Assembly (NCBI GenBank): GCA_034110565.1
Contig: JAWUYY010000081.1
Location: 1-28,486 of the forward strand
Reading direction: 5' to 3'
Length of the DNA: 28,486 nucleotides
Origin: Bermanella sp034110565
GTDB lineage: Bacteria > Pseudomonadota > Gammaproteobacteria > Pseudomonadales > Oceanobacteraceae
A program made the position numbers and the translations under genes. Shown piece by piece: positions 7,432 through 15,558 of this stretch. Each line of letters opens with the position of its first letter. Within the stretch, counting starts at the first letter, position 1. The notes beneath the pieces were generated by a model. The model made no database searches and was not told where the DNA came from. It saw only the letters and a program-made list of their open reading frames with translations.

Positions 7432-8600
7432 TATCGACTCTCCCTAACTCGATTGGCTTGGCGTTGAGAGATTTCTTTCAACACTCGATCGGTAATATCT
7501 GAGATCTGCCCATCAGTATCTGCATTTTCGTTACTGTTATTTGTGCGAGTTTTTTCCATGATTTTATCTAAAGGTATGTACATCATGTTATTGCCGCCAT
7601 CAACATCAACCAGCACTTTACTTGAATTACCATACACTTTACTGATGCTATCCAAGTACAAACGCTCACGAGTAACCGTTGGTGCTTTGCGATATTCTTT
7701 ATGCAATTTCACGAAACGGTCCGCTTCACCTTCGGCTTGCGCAATCACTTGCTCTTTATAAGCGTTAGCTTCTTCTAACATACGCTGTGATTTACCACGA
7801 GCCTCAGGCACGATGGTATTGGCGTAAGCTTCAGCTTCGTTAACGTAGCGCTCTTTATCTAGTTTCGCGCTTTGTACATCATCAAATGCGGCTTTCACTT
7901 GCTGTGGCGCCGTTGCATCCTTGATGTTTACTTTATCTATCTCAATACCTGTTTGGTAGTTATTCATGTAACGCTGCAAACGATCCCGAACATTAGCCGC
8001 TAAAAGCGTACGACCACTGGTTAAGATTGGGTCCATATTAGTGCTACCCACTTCATGGCGAAGCGCTGATTCAGCTGCATGAATAAGAGATTGCTCAGGG
8101 TCTTCAACACGTAGTGAAAACGAAACTGGATCAACCACTCGGTACTGCACGTTCATGGCTACATCAACCACATTTTCGTCTTGCGTTAGCATGAGCTCTT
8201 TAAGTTCAGCATTACGCACATTGGTCACATTAACTGGCGTTAATATTTCAATAAATGGAATAATAAAACGTAAACCCGGCTCTAATGTGCGGTCATATTT
8301 ACCCACACTCAATACCACGCCTCGTTCTTGTTCATCAATGGTAAACACTGACATGTAAGTGAATAACGCTATTAGTCCGACAAGTACCAAAGCAAAAATA
8401 CCACCGGCACCGGAGCCGCTATTTTGAGAACCTCCGCTTCCGTTGGTTTTTTTACCACCAAACATGCCGTTTAGTTTATCCATTAGCTGCTTTAAGGCTT
8501 CATCTAAATCTGGTGGACCTTGATTCTTGCCACCACGATTATTGTTGTTGCCCCACGGGTCTTTATCGTTATTGCCGCCACCCGGCTCATTCCAAGCCAT
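7431..8600 (-). CDS. hflK: Modulator of FtsH protease HflK (SPFH family)
   Basis: HflK is the partner of HflC in the FtsH-HflKC complex. It has 389 residues from the chosen start. The N-terminal cytoplasmic tail is rich in Gly and Asn (residues 1-65), as in the family. One transmembrane helix follows (about 67-86), then the SPFH domain (VFTIDEQERGVVLSVGKY onward) and a helical arm with EANAYKEQVIAQAEGEADRF. The ATG at 8600 is chosen for GGAG six bases upstream and for the standard N-terminus MAWNEPGGG; an in-frame ATG at 8624 lacks such support. hflC begins within its stop codon. Confidence 0.96.
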   Translation of the reverse strand: MAWNEPGGGNNDKDPWGNNNNRGGKNQGPPDLDEALKQLMDKLNGMFGGKKTNGSGGSQNSGSGAGGIFALVLVGLIALFTYMSVFTIDEQERGVVLSVGKYDRTLEPGLRFIIPFIEILTPVNVTNVRNAELKELMLTQDENVVDVAMNVQYRVVDPVSFSLRVEDPEQSLIHAAESALRHEVGSTNMDPILTSGRTLLAANVRDRLQRYMNNYQTGIEIDKVNIKDATAPQQVKAAFDDVQSAKLDKERYVNEAEAYANTIVPEARGKSQRMLEEANAYKEQVIAQAEGEADRFVKLHKEYRKAPTVTRERLYLDSISKVYGNSSKVLVDVDGGNNMMYIPLDKIMEKTRTNNSNENADTDGQISDITDRVLKEISQRQANRVRESR

Positions 8601-8674
8601 AAGCACTCCATTTAGTTTATTCATATTAATAAAATCATAACCGTTTGTTTTTCATGATGCGACAAACAGTATCA

Positions 8675-9985
8675 TTATTGTTGCCAGAACTCTTTTTCTT
8701 TCGGAATAAAACGTTCTGACGGGATACCTGCTCGCGATAGTATTTTGAGCATATCTTCTTTTTCTATACGCACATCTAAGACAAAGTGACCATTTTCATC
8801 CACAGTTTCATTCAAAACCGCATCTTTAGCGTATAAAAGTGCACGTAATTGGCCGTCTTGAGGGGTCAGCTCAATACTTTGCTCAAACAAGTTGCTTGTC
8901 AGAATTTCACCAATTACTTGATTGATTAACTCTAAACCGCCTCCTGTTTTTGCACTTACCCACACACGCCACGGCACGCCACTTTCATCTCGGTCAATGC
9001 GAGGCAGCTGCCCTGGGATTAAATCAATTTTATTAAATATCTGCAGGGTTGGGCGATCGAGTGAATCTATTTCGTCCAACACAATCTCAACCTGCTCCAT
9101 ATTCAAAGCACGATCATCATCTGCACAGTCAATCACATGCAGCAATAAGTCCGCTTCACGGGTCTCTTGCAGCGTCGCTTTAAATGCTTCAACTAATTTA
9201 TGTGGCAGATGTCGAATAAAGCCTACCGTATCCACTAGTACAACCTCGCCCAAGCCTTGTACAGGCAGACGGCGCAATGTTGGATCTAGGGTTGCAAACA
9301 ACTGATCTGCTGCGTACACCTCGGAATTAGTCAATGTATTAAACAATGTGGACTTACCCGCATTGGTATAACCGACCAAAGAAACGGAAGGAATCGCTGA
9401 GCGCTTACGGGCTCGACGACTTTGATCCCGCTGGCTTTGCACTTTTTTCAATCGACTTTTAATAAGCTTTTCACGATCACGCAGTAACCGACGATCCGCC
9501 TCAGATTGGGTTTCACCTGTGCCTCGCATGCCATAACCGCCTTGTTGGCGGTCTAAGTGAGACCAACCATGAACAAGTCGTGTGGCTTGATACTGAAGTT
9601 GTGCAAGCTCAACCTGCAACTTGCCTTCATGAGTACGCGCACGCTGAGCGAAAATATCAAGAATCAAACCTGTTCGGTCCACAACTCGACATTCCAATTG
9701 ATTTTCTAAATTACGCTGCTGACTAGGGGATAAGGCATGATTAAAAAGAACCAGTTCAGCTTCGCAAAACTCGACCGCTTCGCGTAACTCTTCAAGTTTG
9801 CCTTTACCTATATAGGTTCTAGGGTCGGGGGTAGCACGAGTTCCAGTAATCAAAGCAAGAGCAGCAAGCCCTGCGCTTTGCACCAGTTCTTCAAATTCGC
9901 GGGGATCTTCCCTTTCTGCACCTTCAGGAAAATCAATGTGGACCAGTACTGCACCTTCGCCACTATCGGGACGATCAAAAAACAA
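8675..9985 (-). CDS. hflX: Ribosome-associated GTPase HflX
   Basis: HflX splits stalled 70S ribosomes, notably after heat stress, and binds the 50S subunit. It has 436 residues. The N-terminal HflX domain contains FNHALSPSQQRNLE (81-94) and DRTGLILDIFAQRARTHEGK (103-122). A basic coiled-coil linker spans about 160-195. The GTPase domain has P-loop GYTNAGKS (205-212), DTVGF (G3) and NKIDL (G4). The start is an unusual TTG, supported by GAGG six bases upstream and by the family N-terminus MFFDR. It is downstream of hfq across a structured 135-bp gap. Confidence 0.97.
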   Translation of the reverse strand: MFFDRPDSGEGAVLVHIDFPEGAEREDPREFEELVQSAGLAALALITGTRATPDPRTYIGKGKLEELREAVEFCEAELVLFNHALSPSQQRNLENQLECRVVDRTGLILDIFAQRARTHEGKLQVELAQLQYQATRLVHGWSHLDRQQGGYGMRGTGETQSEADRRLLRDREKLIKSRLKKVQSQRDQSRRARKRSAIPSVSLVGYTNAGKSTLFNTLTNSEVYAADQLFATLDPTLRRLPVQGLGEVVLVDTVGFIRHLPHKLVEAFKATLQETREADLLLHVIDCADDDRALNMEQVEIVLDEIDSLDRPTLQIFNKIDLIPGQLPRIDRDESGVPWRVWVSAKTGGGLELINQVIGEILTSNLFEQSIELTPQDGQLRALLYAKDAVLNETVDENGHFVLDVRIEKEDMLKILSRAGIPSERFIPKEKEFWQQ

Positions 9986-10058
9986 GGCCTACCTCAATCT
10001 TTAACAATATCGCCCACTGTGGTGCACGATTGCAGGCACAAACAAGCGAAGTAATAGC

Positions 10059-10109
10059 AAAATAGCTCGACAATAGACAACTTACGTCGCCGATCGTTCG
10101 AGCTATTTT
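10059..10109 (-). terminator. Long inverted repeat after hfq, probable terminator or 3' structure
   Basis: Perfect 12-bp arms AAAATAGCTCGA (10059-10070) and TCGAGCTATTTT (10098-10109) enclose 27 nt that can fold further. On the minus strand the second arm ends in TTTT. It lies 12 bp after the hfq stop. It could be a terminator, allowing partial read-through to hflX, or an mRNA-stabilising structure. Confidence 0.5.
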
Positions 10110-10120
10110 GGGTGATTCGT

Positions 10121-10357
10121 TTATTCTTCGTCTTTTTCTGTTGGCGCTAAGCGAACATTACGTGACGGTACAACAGTAGAGATAGCATGTTTATAAACCA
10201 TCTGACTGACTGTGTTCTTTAACACGATGACGAACTGATCAAATGACTCAACCTGACCTTGCAGTTTAATACCATTGACCAAGAATATAGATACAGGAAT
10301 ACGTTCTTTACGAAGCGCGTTCAGGTAAGGGTCTTGTAGGGAGTGCCCTTTTGACAT
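10121..10357 (-). CDS. hfq: RNA chaperone Hfq
   Basis: Hfq is a hexameric Sm-like ring that pairs small RNAs with mRNAs. The 78-residue form is short, as in pseudomonads, without the long C-terminal tail of E. coli. Visible features are QDPYLN (8-13, proximal-face Gln and Asp), the Sm1 region with IFLVNGIKLQG (24-34), and Sm2 YKHAISTVVPS (55-65) with the uridine-binding Lys-His. The start is preceded by AGGAG with good spacing. It is separated from miaA by an unusually long gap and probably has its own promoter at 10426-10454. Confidence 0.98.
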   Translation of the reverse strand: MSKGHSLQDPYLNALRKERIPVSIFLVNGIKLQGQVESFDQFVIVLKNTVSQMVYKHAISTVVPSRNVRLAPTEKDEE

Positions 10358-10850
10358 TATTTTTATCTCCTAATGATTGAGCTATTCGCCCATGCCCTAT
10401 GCAATTATGCGCGGACTATGCCACAACTATGGCCTCGGATTCCACTATTTTCAAGGTACAAAGGGGTAAGTTTCACGGTTTAGCAATAAATGAGTGGCAA
10501 TATGCTAACCATTTATTCAGCTTGTGCATTTTACTATCGACTAAGGTCGTAGACGCTGACTTTAATCCTTAGCCGTCAATCAACGACAGCCAATCATACA
10601 CAGGCCTAGTTTTCGTTAAACTTCTACCTTTCAAATAATAGACGCTTACTTTCAATTCTTGAAATAAATCAGAGCCACACAATGGGTATTCGTTCAGCCT
10701 AATTCACTCACTTGGTGATATATCTACCATTAAAAAGATAGATACTAAGTTTGGTTTTAGATTGTCAGGCCAAACATAAGCACCAGCATAACAAATGAAG
10801 AGGCGTAATTAGACCAACACAATAAATGAACAATAGGATAATGGGCTGCT
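10358..10850. other. Long miaA-hfq intergenic region with degenerate repeats
   Basis: These 493 bp hold no convincing coding frame on either strand. I see the hfq promoter candidate at 10426-10454. A degenerate direct repeat starts TAGACGCT at 10550-10570 and 10639-10660, with a weaker third copy near 10739. An inverted pair CTAAGG/CCTTAG lies around 10541-10572. No clear intrinsic terminator for miaA is visible. The stretch is more AT-rich than the flanking genes. Confidence 0.6.
10426..10454 (-). promoter_or_regulatory. Candidate hfq promoter
   Basis: Minus-strand TTGAAA (10449-10454), 17-bp spacer and CATAGT (10426-10431) fit a vegetative promoter about 65 bp upstream of hfq. The same stretch reads CTTGAAA followed about 14 bp later by GGCCATAG, partly resembling a heat-shock (sigma-32) promoter, the type known for hfq in E. 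coli. Confidence 0.4.
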
Positions 10851-11798
10851 TTAGGGAAGTGAAACTTCTGACTTTAAAATGGATAAAGCTGTTTCAACCA
10901 ATTTTGGGTCTTCGCTTTCTAGCCAATGTAAGTCTTTCCAGCTTCGCAACCAGGTTACTTGTCGTTTAGCCAACTGCCGTGTCGCCACGACACCTTTAAA
11001 AATCATTTCGTCGTAGCTTAATTGACCGTTTAGATGCTCCCATACCTGCCGATAGCCCACGGCTCGAATAGCCGGTAGGTTTTCATGTAGGTCACCGCGT
11101 TGATACAAGGCACGCACCTCTTCAACAAAGCCCTCTTTTAACATTTGCTCAAAACGTATTTCAATACGCTCATGCAATGTTTTGCGCTCTTTAGGGCAGA
11201 TGGCAAATTGCACAACGTGATAGGGAATACTTTTTTGTTGCTGTTGCGCCCAATGCTCGGTCAGGGTTTTACCCGTAACTAGATATACTTCTAGTGCACG
11301 CTGAACCCGCTGCGGGTCATTAGGGTTTAAACGTGCAGCCGATTCTGGGTCCACTTGAGCAAGCTTTTCGTGAATGGCTGGCCAGCCTTTTTCTCGGGCT
11401 TCGTCTTCAATCTGCTTACGTATGGCTTCATCCGCTTCTGGTAAGTCTGCGGCACCTTCTAATAAAAACTTAAAATAGAGCATGGTGCCACCCACTAAAA
11501 CGGGGATATTCCCTCTGGCGGTGACTTCAGCCATAACTCGAAGCACATCTTCACGAAAATCCGCTGCACTGTATGGCTCAGACGGGTCGCGAATATCGAT
11601 TAAGTGGTGTGGGTATTGAGCCAGCTCTTCAGTTGTAGGCTTGGCCGTACCGATATTCATATCTTTATACACCAGCGCGCTATCTACACTGATTAATTCA
11701 CAAGGCAGTTCATCATAAAGTGCACAGGCCAATGCGGTTTTGCCTGAGGCGGTTGGCCCCATAATAAAAATTGCAGGTGGTAATGATGACTGTGACAT
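10851..11798 (-). CDS. miaA: tRNA dimethylallyltransferase
   Basis: MiaA adds a dimethylallyl group to A37 of tRNAs reading UNN codons, the first step to ms2i6A. It has 315 residues. The P-loop is GPTASGKT (14-21), followed by the substrate-recognition segment SVDSALVYKDMNIGTAKP (37-54), VGGTMLY (102-108) and the tRNA-binding NDPQRVQRALEVY. A late RQLAKRQVTWLR motif is typical of the family. Its ATG overlaps the mutL stop as TAATG, so it is translationally coupled to mutL. Confidence 0.97.
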   Translation of the reverse strand: MSQSSLPPAIFIMGPTASGKTALACALYDELPCELISVDSALVYKDMNIGTAKPTTEELAQYPHHLIDIRDPSEPYSAADFREDVLRVMAEVTARGNIPVLVGGTMLYFKFLLEGAADLPEADEAIRKQIEDEAREKGWPAIHEKLAQVDPESAARLNPNDPQRVQRALEVYLVTGKTLTEHWAQQQQKSIPYHVVQFAICPKERKTLHERIEIRFEQMLKEGFVEEVRALYQRGDLHENLPAIRAVGYRQVWEHLNGQLSYDEMIFKGVVATRQLAKRQVTWLRSWKDLHWLESEDPKLVETALSILKSEVSLP

Positions 11799-13684
11799 TA
11801 TTGACCACGCATAAACAATTTATCTAATTCTTTCATGGAAAGCTGAGTCCAAGTAGGTCGACCGTGATTACACTGACCACTTCTTTCAGTGATTTCCATG
11901 TCTCGTAGCAAGCCATTCATTTCCGTTATAGTAAGCTGACGATTAGCGCGTACGGAACCATGACAGGCCATGCTTGATAGCACTTCATTTCTAAATTCAG
12001 TCATGTGCCGTGAACCCCCATGCTGACGATAATCTTCGAGTACTTTGACCACTAAGGCTTCGCTATTGGCGCTGCGCAATAGCACGGGCATTTGTCGAAT
12101 CACTAAACTTTCTGGTCCCAAGCGCTCTAGCTGAAAACCCAGTTTTGATAATTCTTGCTCTTGTTGTTCTGCAATATCCGCTTGCTCTTGGCTTACATGA
12201 ATGGTTTCAGGTACTAACAACGGTTGAGACGCAATGCCTTGCTCATCGTAAGCAATTTTTAATCGCTCATAGGTAATGCGCTCATGGGCGGCATGCATAT
12301 CGACTACCACTAAGCCGTGCTCATTTTGCGATAAAATAAACACGCCATGCAATTGAGCCACCGCATAACCCAAGGGTGGGATCACTTGATCACCCGTCCC
12401 GTTTACATTCATAGCCGGCATGGCGTTGCTATTAGGCATTGGTTGAGAAAATGGCGAACTACTCGCCCCACCGTTACCCTGATGCAATTGCCCATAGCTT
12501 TGCATCTGCTCTTGTACCTGACCCTGAGCGATGGTTTGTGGTGCATAGTTATTTTGCCAAGGATTACCTGTTGCTTGTGCCTGCTGCAACGCCATATTGT
12601 TCTGACCTGCAAACTCACCTGCCTCAATACCACTGACTTGTGGCTGGCTATGTAAGTCAGCACTGGGTTCTGGGGTTTCAGGGCGTACAGCGCCTAGCGC
12701 TTTGTGCAAAGAACGGAATAAAAAGTCATGGACTAAACGACCATCACGAAAGCGCACTTCATGTTTGGTTGGGTGCACGTTTACATCCACCAGCGCAGGA
12801 TCTAATTCAAGATACAAAACAAAGGCGCTGTGACGACCATGATACAAAACATCTTGATACGCTTGGCGAATGGCGTGAGCAACTAGCTTGTCGCGCACGA
12901 TTCGACCATTTACAAAAAAGTACTGCATGTCCGCTTGGCTGCGACTAAAGGTTGGCAAGCCCACCCAGCCCCATAATTTTAAGCCAGCCCCTTCCATATC
13001 AATACTGACTGCTTCTTTCATGAATTGAGGATTCAATAAGCTGGCCACGCGTTTTTCACGATCAAATTCAGATTCACAAGGGCGCAAACTATGAATAACT
13101 TTTTGGTTGTGCCTAAGCTGGAATGACACATCGTAGCGACTCAAAGCCATCCGTTTAACCACTTCTTCTAAGTGATTAAACTCTGTTTTTTCAGTACGTA
13201 AGAATTTACGACGGGCTGGCGTATTAAAAAATAAGTCACGCATTTCTATGGTTGTGCCCACAGGGTGTGCACAGGGTTTAACTTCAGTGGCCATGTCACG
13301 GCCTTCCGCTTGCACTTGCCACGCGTCATCGCTTTCTTGTTCGTGTGAGCTTAAGACTAAGCGTGAAACCGATGCAATGGACGCTAACGCCTCACCACGA
13401 AAGCCTAAACTTTGAACGGACTCCAAGTCATCAAGGTCTTTAATTTTACTGGTAGCATGGCGGCTTAATGAAAGAGGCAGGTCATCTTTTTCAATTCCAA
13501 AGCCATTATCGCGAATACGAATTAACTTTACGCCACCTTGCTCAATATCCACTTCAATACGATTAGCGCCCGCATCTAAACTGTTTTCGACTAATTCTTT
13601 TACCACGTTTGCTGGGCGCTCAACTACTTCACCAGCGGCAATCTGGTTAGCAAGACGAGGACTTAAGACTTCTATACGTTTCAT
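11798..13684 (-). CDS. mutL: DNA mismatch repair protein MutL, endonuclease-type C-terminus
   Basis: MutL links mismatch recognition by MutS to strand incision. It has 628 residues. The N-terminal GHKL ATPase has VENSLDAGA (32-40), DNGFGI (59-64) and GFRGEAL (94-100). A transducer domain follows with DVNVHPTKHEVRF (300-312), then a Gln/Asn-rich linker (about 335-432). The C-terminal domain carries DMHAAHE with a further Glu at 473, ACHGSVRA (573-580) and CNHGRP (605-610). These correspond to the metal-binding endonuclease motifs of Pseudomonas-type MutL and differ from E. coli MutL, which lacks nuclease activity. It is flanked by the amidase gene and miaA. Confidence 0.97.
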   Translation of the reverse strand: MKRIEVLSPRLANQIAAGEVVERPANVVKELVENSLDAGANRIEVDIEQGGVKLIRIRDNGFGIEKDDLPLSLSRHATSKIKDLDDLESVQSLGFRGEALASIASVSRLVLSSHEQESDDAWQVQAEGRDMATEVKPCAHPVGTTIEMRDLFFNTPARRKFLRTEKTEFNHLEEVVKRMALSRYDVSFQLRHNQKVIHSLRPCESEFDREKRVASLLNPQFMKEAVSIDMEGAGLKLWGWVGLPTFSRSQADMQYFFVNGRIVRDKLVAHAIRQAYQDVLYHGRHSAFVLYLELDPALVDVNVHPTKHEVRFRDGRLVHDFLFRSLHKALGAVRPETPEPSADLHSQPQVSGIEAGEFAGQNNMALQQAQATGNPWQNNYAPQTIAQGQVQEQMQSYGQLHQGNGGASSSPFSQPMPNSNAMPAMNVNGTGDQVIPPLGYAVAQLHGVFILSQNEHGLVVVDMHAAHERITYERLKIAYDEQGIASQPLLVPETIHVSQEQADIAEQQEQELSKLGFQLERLGPESLVIRQMPVLLRSANSEALVVKVLEDYRQHGGSRHMTEFRNEVLSSMACHGSVRANRQLTITEMNGLLRDMEITERSGQCNHGRPTWTQLSMKELDKLFMRGQ

Positions 13685-13714
13685 GGCATTCTTTTTAATT
13701 AAAATAAGTGCGCC

Positions 13715-15040
13715 CTAAGAGGCAGGCACTTTAATGACTTGACCAACACGAATGATACTGGTTTTTAAACCATTCAATTGTTTAAGTGTTGCCATAGAGG
13801 TGGCGTGTCGTTGTGCAATCACCGACAAAGTATCACCTGGTGCGATGACATATTCTCTTAAGCGATCGCTCGTGTCGCGAATACTCGCTAAATATGTGCC
13901 CGGTGGTGGGAACTGCATAAAATAACGCTTTATACCCTGATGAATCGACGTCGCCATACGGCTCTGATAAGACGATGTTTTTAATTTTTTCGCCTCACCT
14001 GGGTTAGATAAAAAACCCGTTTCAATCAGCAGTGATGGAATATCAGGGGATTTTAATACCGCAAAGCCAGCCTGTTCTACTTTGTGTTTATGTAACTTAG
14101 CCACGCCGCCCATACTACTCAGCACCATTTGACCAAGGTCTAAGCTCACACTTAAACTGGCCGTCATGGATAAATCTAACAACACACCCGCCAATAAATC
14201 TTCTTTGTCATCTAAGCTAACACCGCCCACACCGCCGATTAAATCCGAGGAGTTTTCTTTGTCGGCCAACCAACGCGCGGCCTCACTGGTGGCGCCGCGC
14301 TGTGATAGCGCAAACACAGAACTACCACTGGCGCGATGACTACTGAAGGCATCTGCATGAATCGATATAAATAAGTCCGCATTAGACATCCGTGCTTTTT
14401 TCGTGCGCTCGCGCAGACCAATATAATAATCGCCAGTGCGCACTAAAAAAGGTTTAAAGCCACGCTCTTGTTCTAGCAAGGCTGCTAATTTTTTAGCGAT
14501 TCCCATTACCACTTTTTTCTCATATATGCCGCCGTGCCCAATGGCGCCTGGATCTTCACCACCGTGGCCCGCATCAATCGCCACGATAATATCTCGGCTA
14601 ATGGCCTGAGTTTGTTTTGCATCCAATACAGGCTTAGAGATTCTTAGTGGTTTGATGGCGTTAGTTTTGGGTAATAGATCCACTACTAAGCGATGGCTAT
14701 ATTGATCGTTAGGCGGTAATGGAAAACTCTTGGCATCAACCGCTTCACGCAGATCTAATACGATGCGTAAGTCTTTTTTATTTCGCATGCCCCAGCGAAT
14801 TTTTTTAATGGGGCCTACTTTTGTGTCTAAATCTTTTAACGAATCGAGCATTTTGCTGTTTTCAATATCGATCACTAATCGATTGGGCGAGCTTAACGGG
14901 AAGATCTTATGCTCACGATTGCTGTTTAAGTCAAACACCAAACGCGAACTATCCGGCGCATGCCATAGCCTAACCCCTTGCACATCAGCAAGTGTTACGA
15001 AGGAGACTGTCATTAATAAAACGGCTAATACAATACGCAC
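13715..15040 (-). CDS. amiB: N-acetylmuramoyl-L-alanine amidase with AMIN and LysM domains
   Basis: This is a periplasmic zinc amidase that splits septal peptidoglycan for daughter-cell separation. It has 441 residues: signal peptide (1-18, cleavage after VTLA), AMIN domain (about 20-122, septal targeting), and amidase_3 catalytic domain (about 150-372). Zinc and catalytic residues lie in DAGHGGEDPGA (156-166), GIYEKK (Glu 174), SIHADAF (226-232) and IETGFLSNP (339-347). A C-terminal LysM spans about 396-440. The start is GTG; the in-frame ATG ten codons later would destroy the signal peptide. AmiB is named from position and the LysM; AmiC-type regulation cannot be excluded. Confidence 0.93.
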   Translation of the reverse strand: MRIVLAVLLMTVSFVTLADVQGVRLWHAPDSSRLVFDLNSNREHKIFPLSSPNRLVIDIENSKMLDSLKDLDTKVGPIKKIRWGMRNKKDLRIVLDLREAVDAKSFPLPPNDQYSHRLVVDLLPKTNAIKPLRISKPVLDAKQTQAISRDIIVAIDAGHGGEDPGAIGHGGIYEKKVVMGIAKKLAALLEQERGFKPFLVRTGDYYIGLRERTKKARMSNADLFISIHADAFSSHRASGSSVFALSQRGATSEAARWLADKENSSDLIGGVGGVSLDDKEDLLAGVLLDLSMTASLSVSLDLGQMVLSSMGGVAKLHKHKVEQAGFAVLKSPDIPSLLIETGFLSNPGEAKKLKTSSYQSRMATSIHQGIKRYFMQFPPPGTYLASIRDTSDRLREYVIAPGDTLSVIAQRHATSMATLKQLNGLKTSIIRVGQVIKVPAS

Positions 15041-15067
15041 GCTACATCTTTTTATTTGAGTGAAATC

Positions 15068-15526
15068 CTATGCCCAAGCATTAAGCTGGGCGCGTCCGTT
15101 ATCGGTATGACTAGCTAAGCTAAGCTTGCGACCGTCTTGCCACTGCTCAATCACGATATCTAAGTCAGCTTCAGGTAAAACCCCTGCACCTTTTTCTGGC
15201 CACTCTATCAAGCAAATAGTGTCGTCAGCAAAATAATCTCTCACCCCCATGAACTCTAATTCTTCTGGGTCTGCCAATCGATACAAATCAAAATGATATA
15301 TCCGCAGGGTACCAATCTCATAAGGTTCTACCAAGGTGTAAGTAGGGCTTTTTACATTACCCTTATGTCCCAAACCTTGTATCAAACCACGACTTAATGT
15401 GGTCTTCCCCATACCTAAATCACCCTGCAAGTGAATCACCAAGCCTAGGCGTAATTTACTTGCTTTGGCCTGTGTCCACGCGAGCATGGCGTGTTCATCG
15501 GCAAATTCTAATACTAAGTAATCCAT
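15068..15526 (-). CDS. tsaE: tRNA t6A biosynthesis ATPase TsaE
   Basis: TsaE is the small ATPase that drives turnover of the TsaB-TsaD complex making N6-threonylcarbamoyladenosine at A37 of ANN-decoding tRNAs. It has 152 residues. Motifs are GDLGMGKTTLSRG (35-47, P-loop), VKSPTYTLVEPY (58-69) and YHFDLYRL, all standard for the YjeE family, followed by LIEWPEKG. It sits between nnr (32-bp gap) and the amidase (27-bp gap), its normal place. Confidence 0.96.
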   Translation of the reverse strand: MDYLVLEFADEHAMLAWTQAKASKLRLGLVIHLQGDLGMGKTTLSRGLIQGLGHKGNVKSPTYTLVEPYEIGTLRIYHFDLYRLADPEELEFMGVRDYFADDTICLIEWPEKGAGVLPEADLDIVIEQWQDGRKLSLASHTDNGRAQLNAWA

Positions 15527-15558
15527 TTATGTCTCTATAAAGATTGCAATAATATCTG

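Noticed and set aside
12347..12948. Several overlapping frames on both strands inside mutL
   Set aside because: They lie in the low-complexity Gln/Asn-rich linker and the transducer region of mutL, where open shadow frames are expected.
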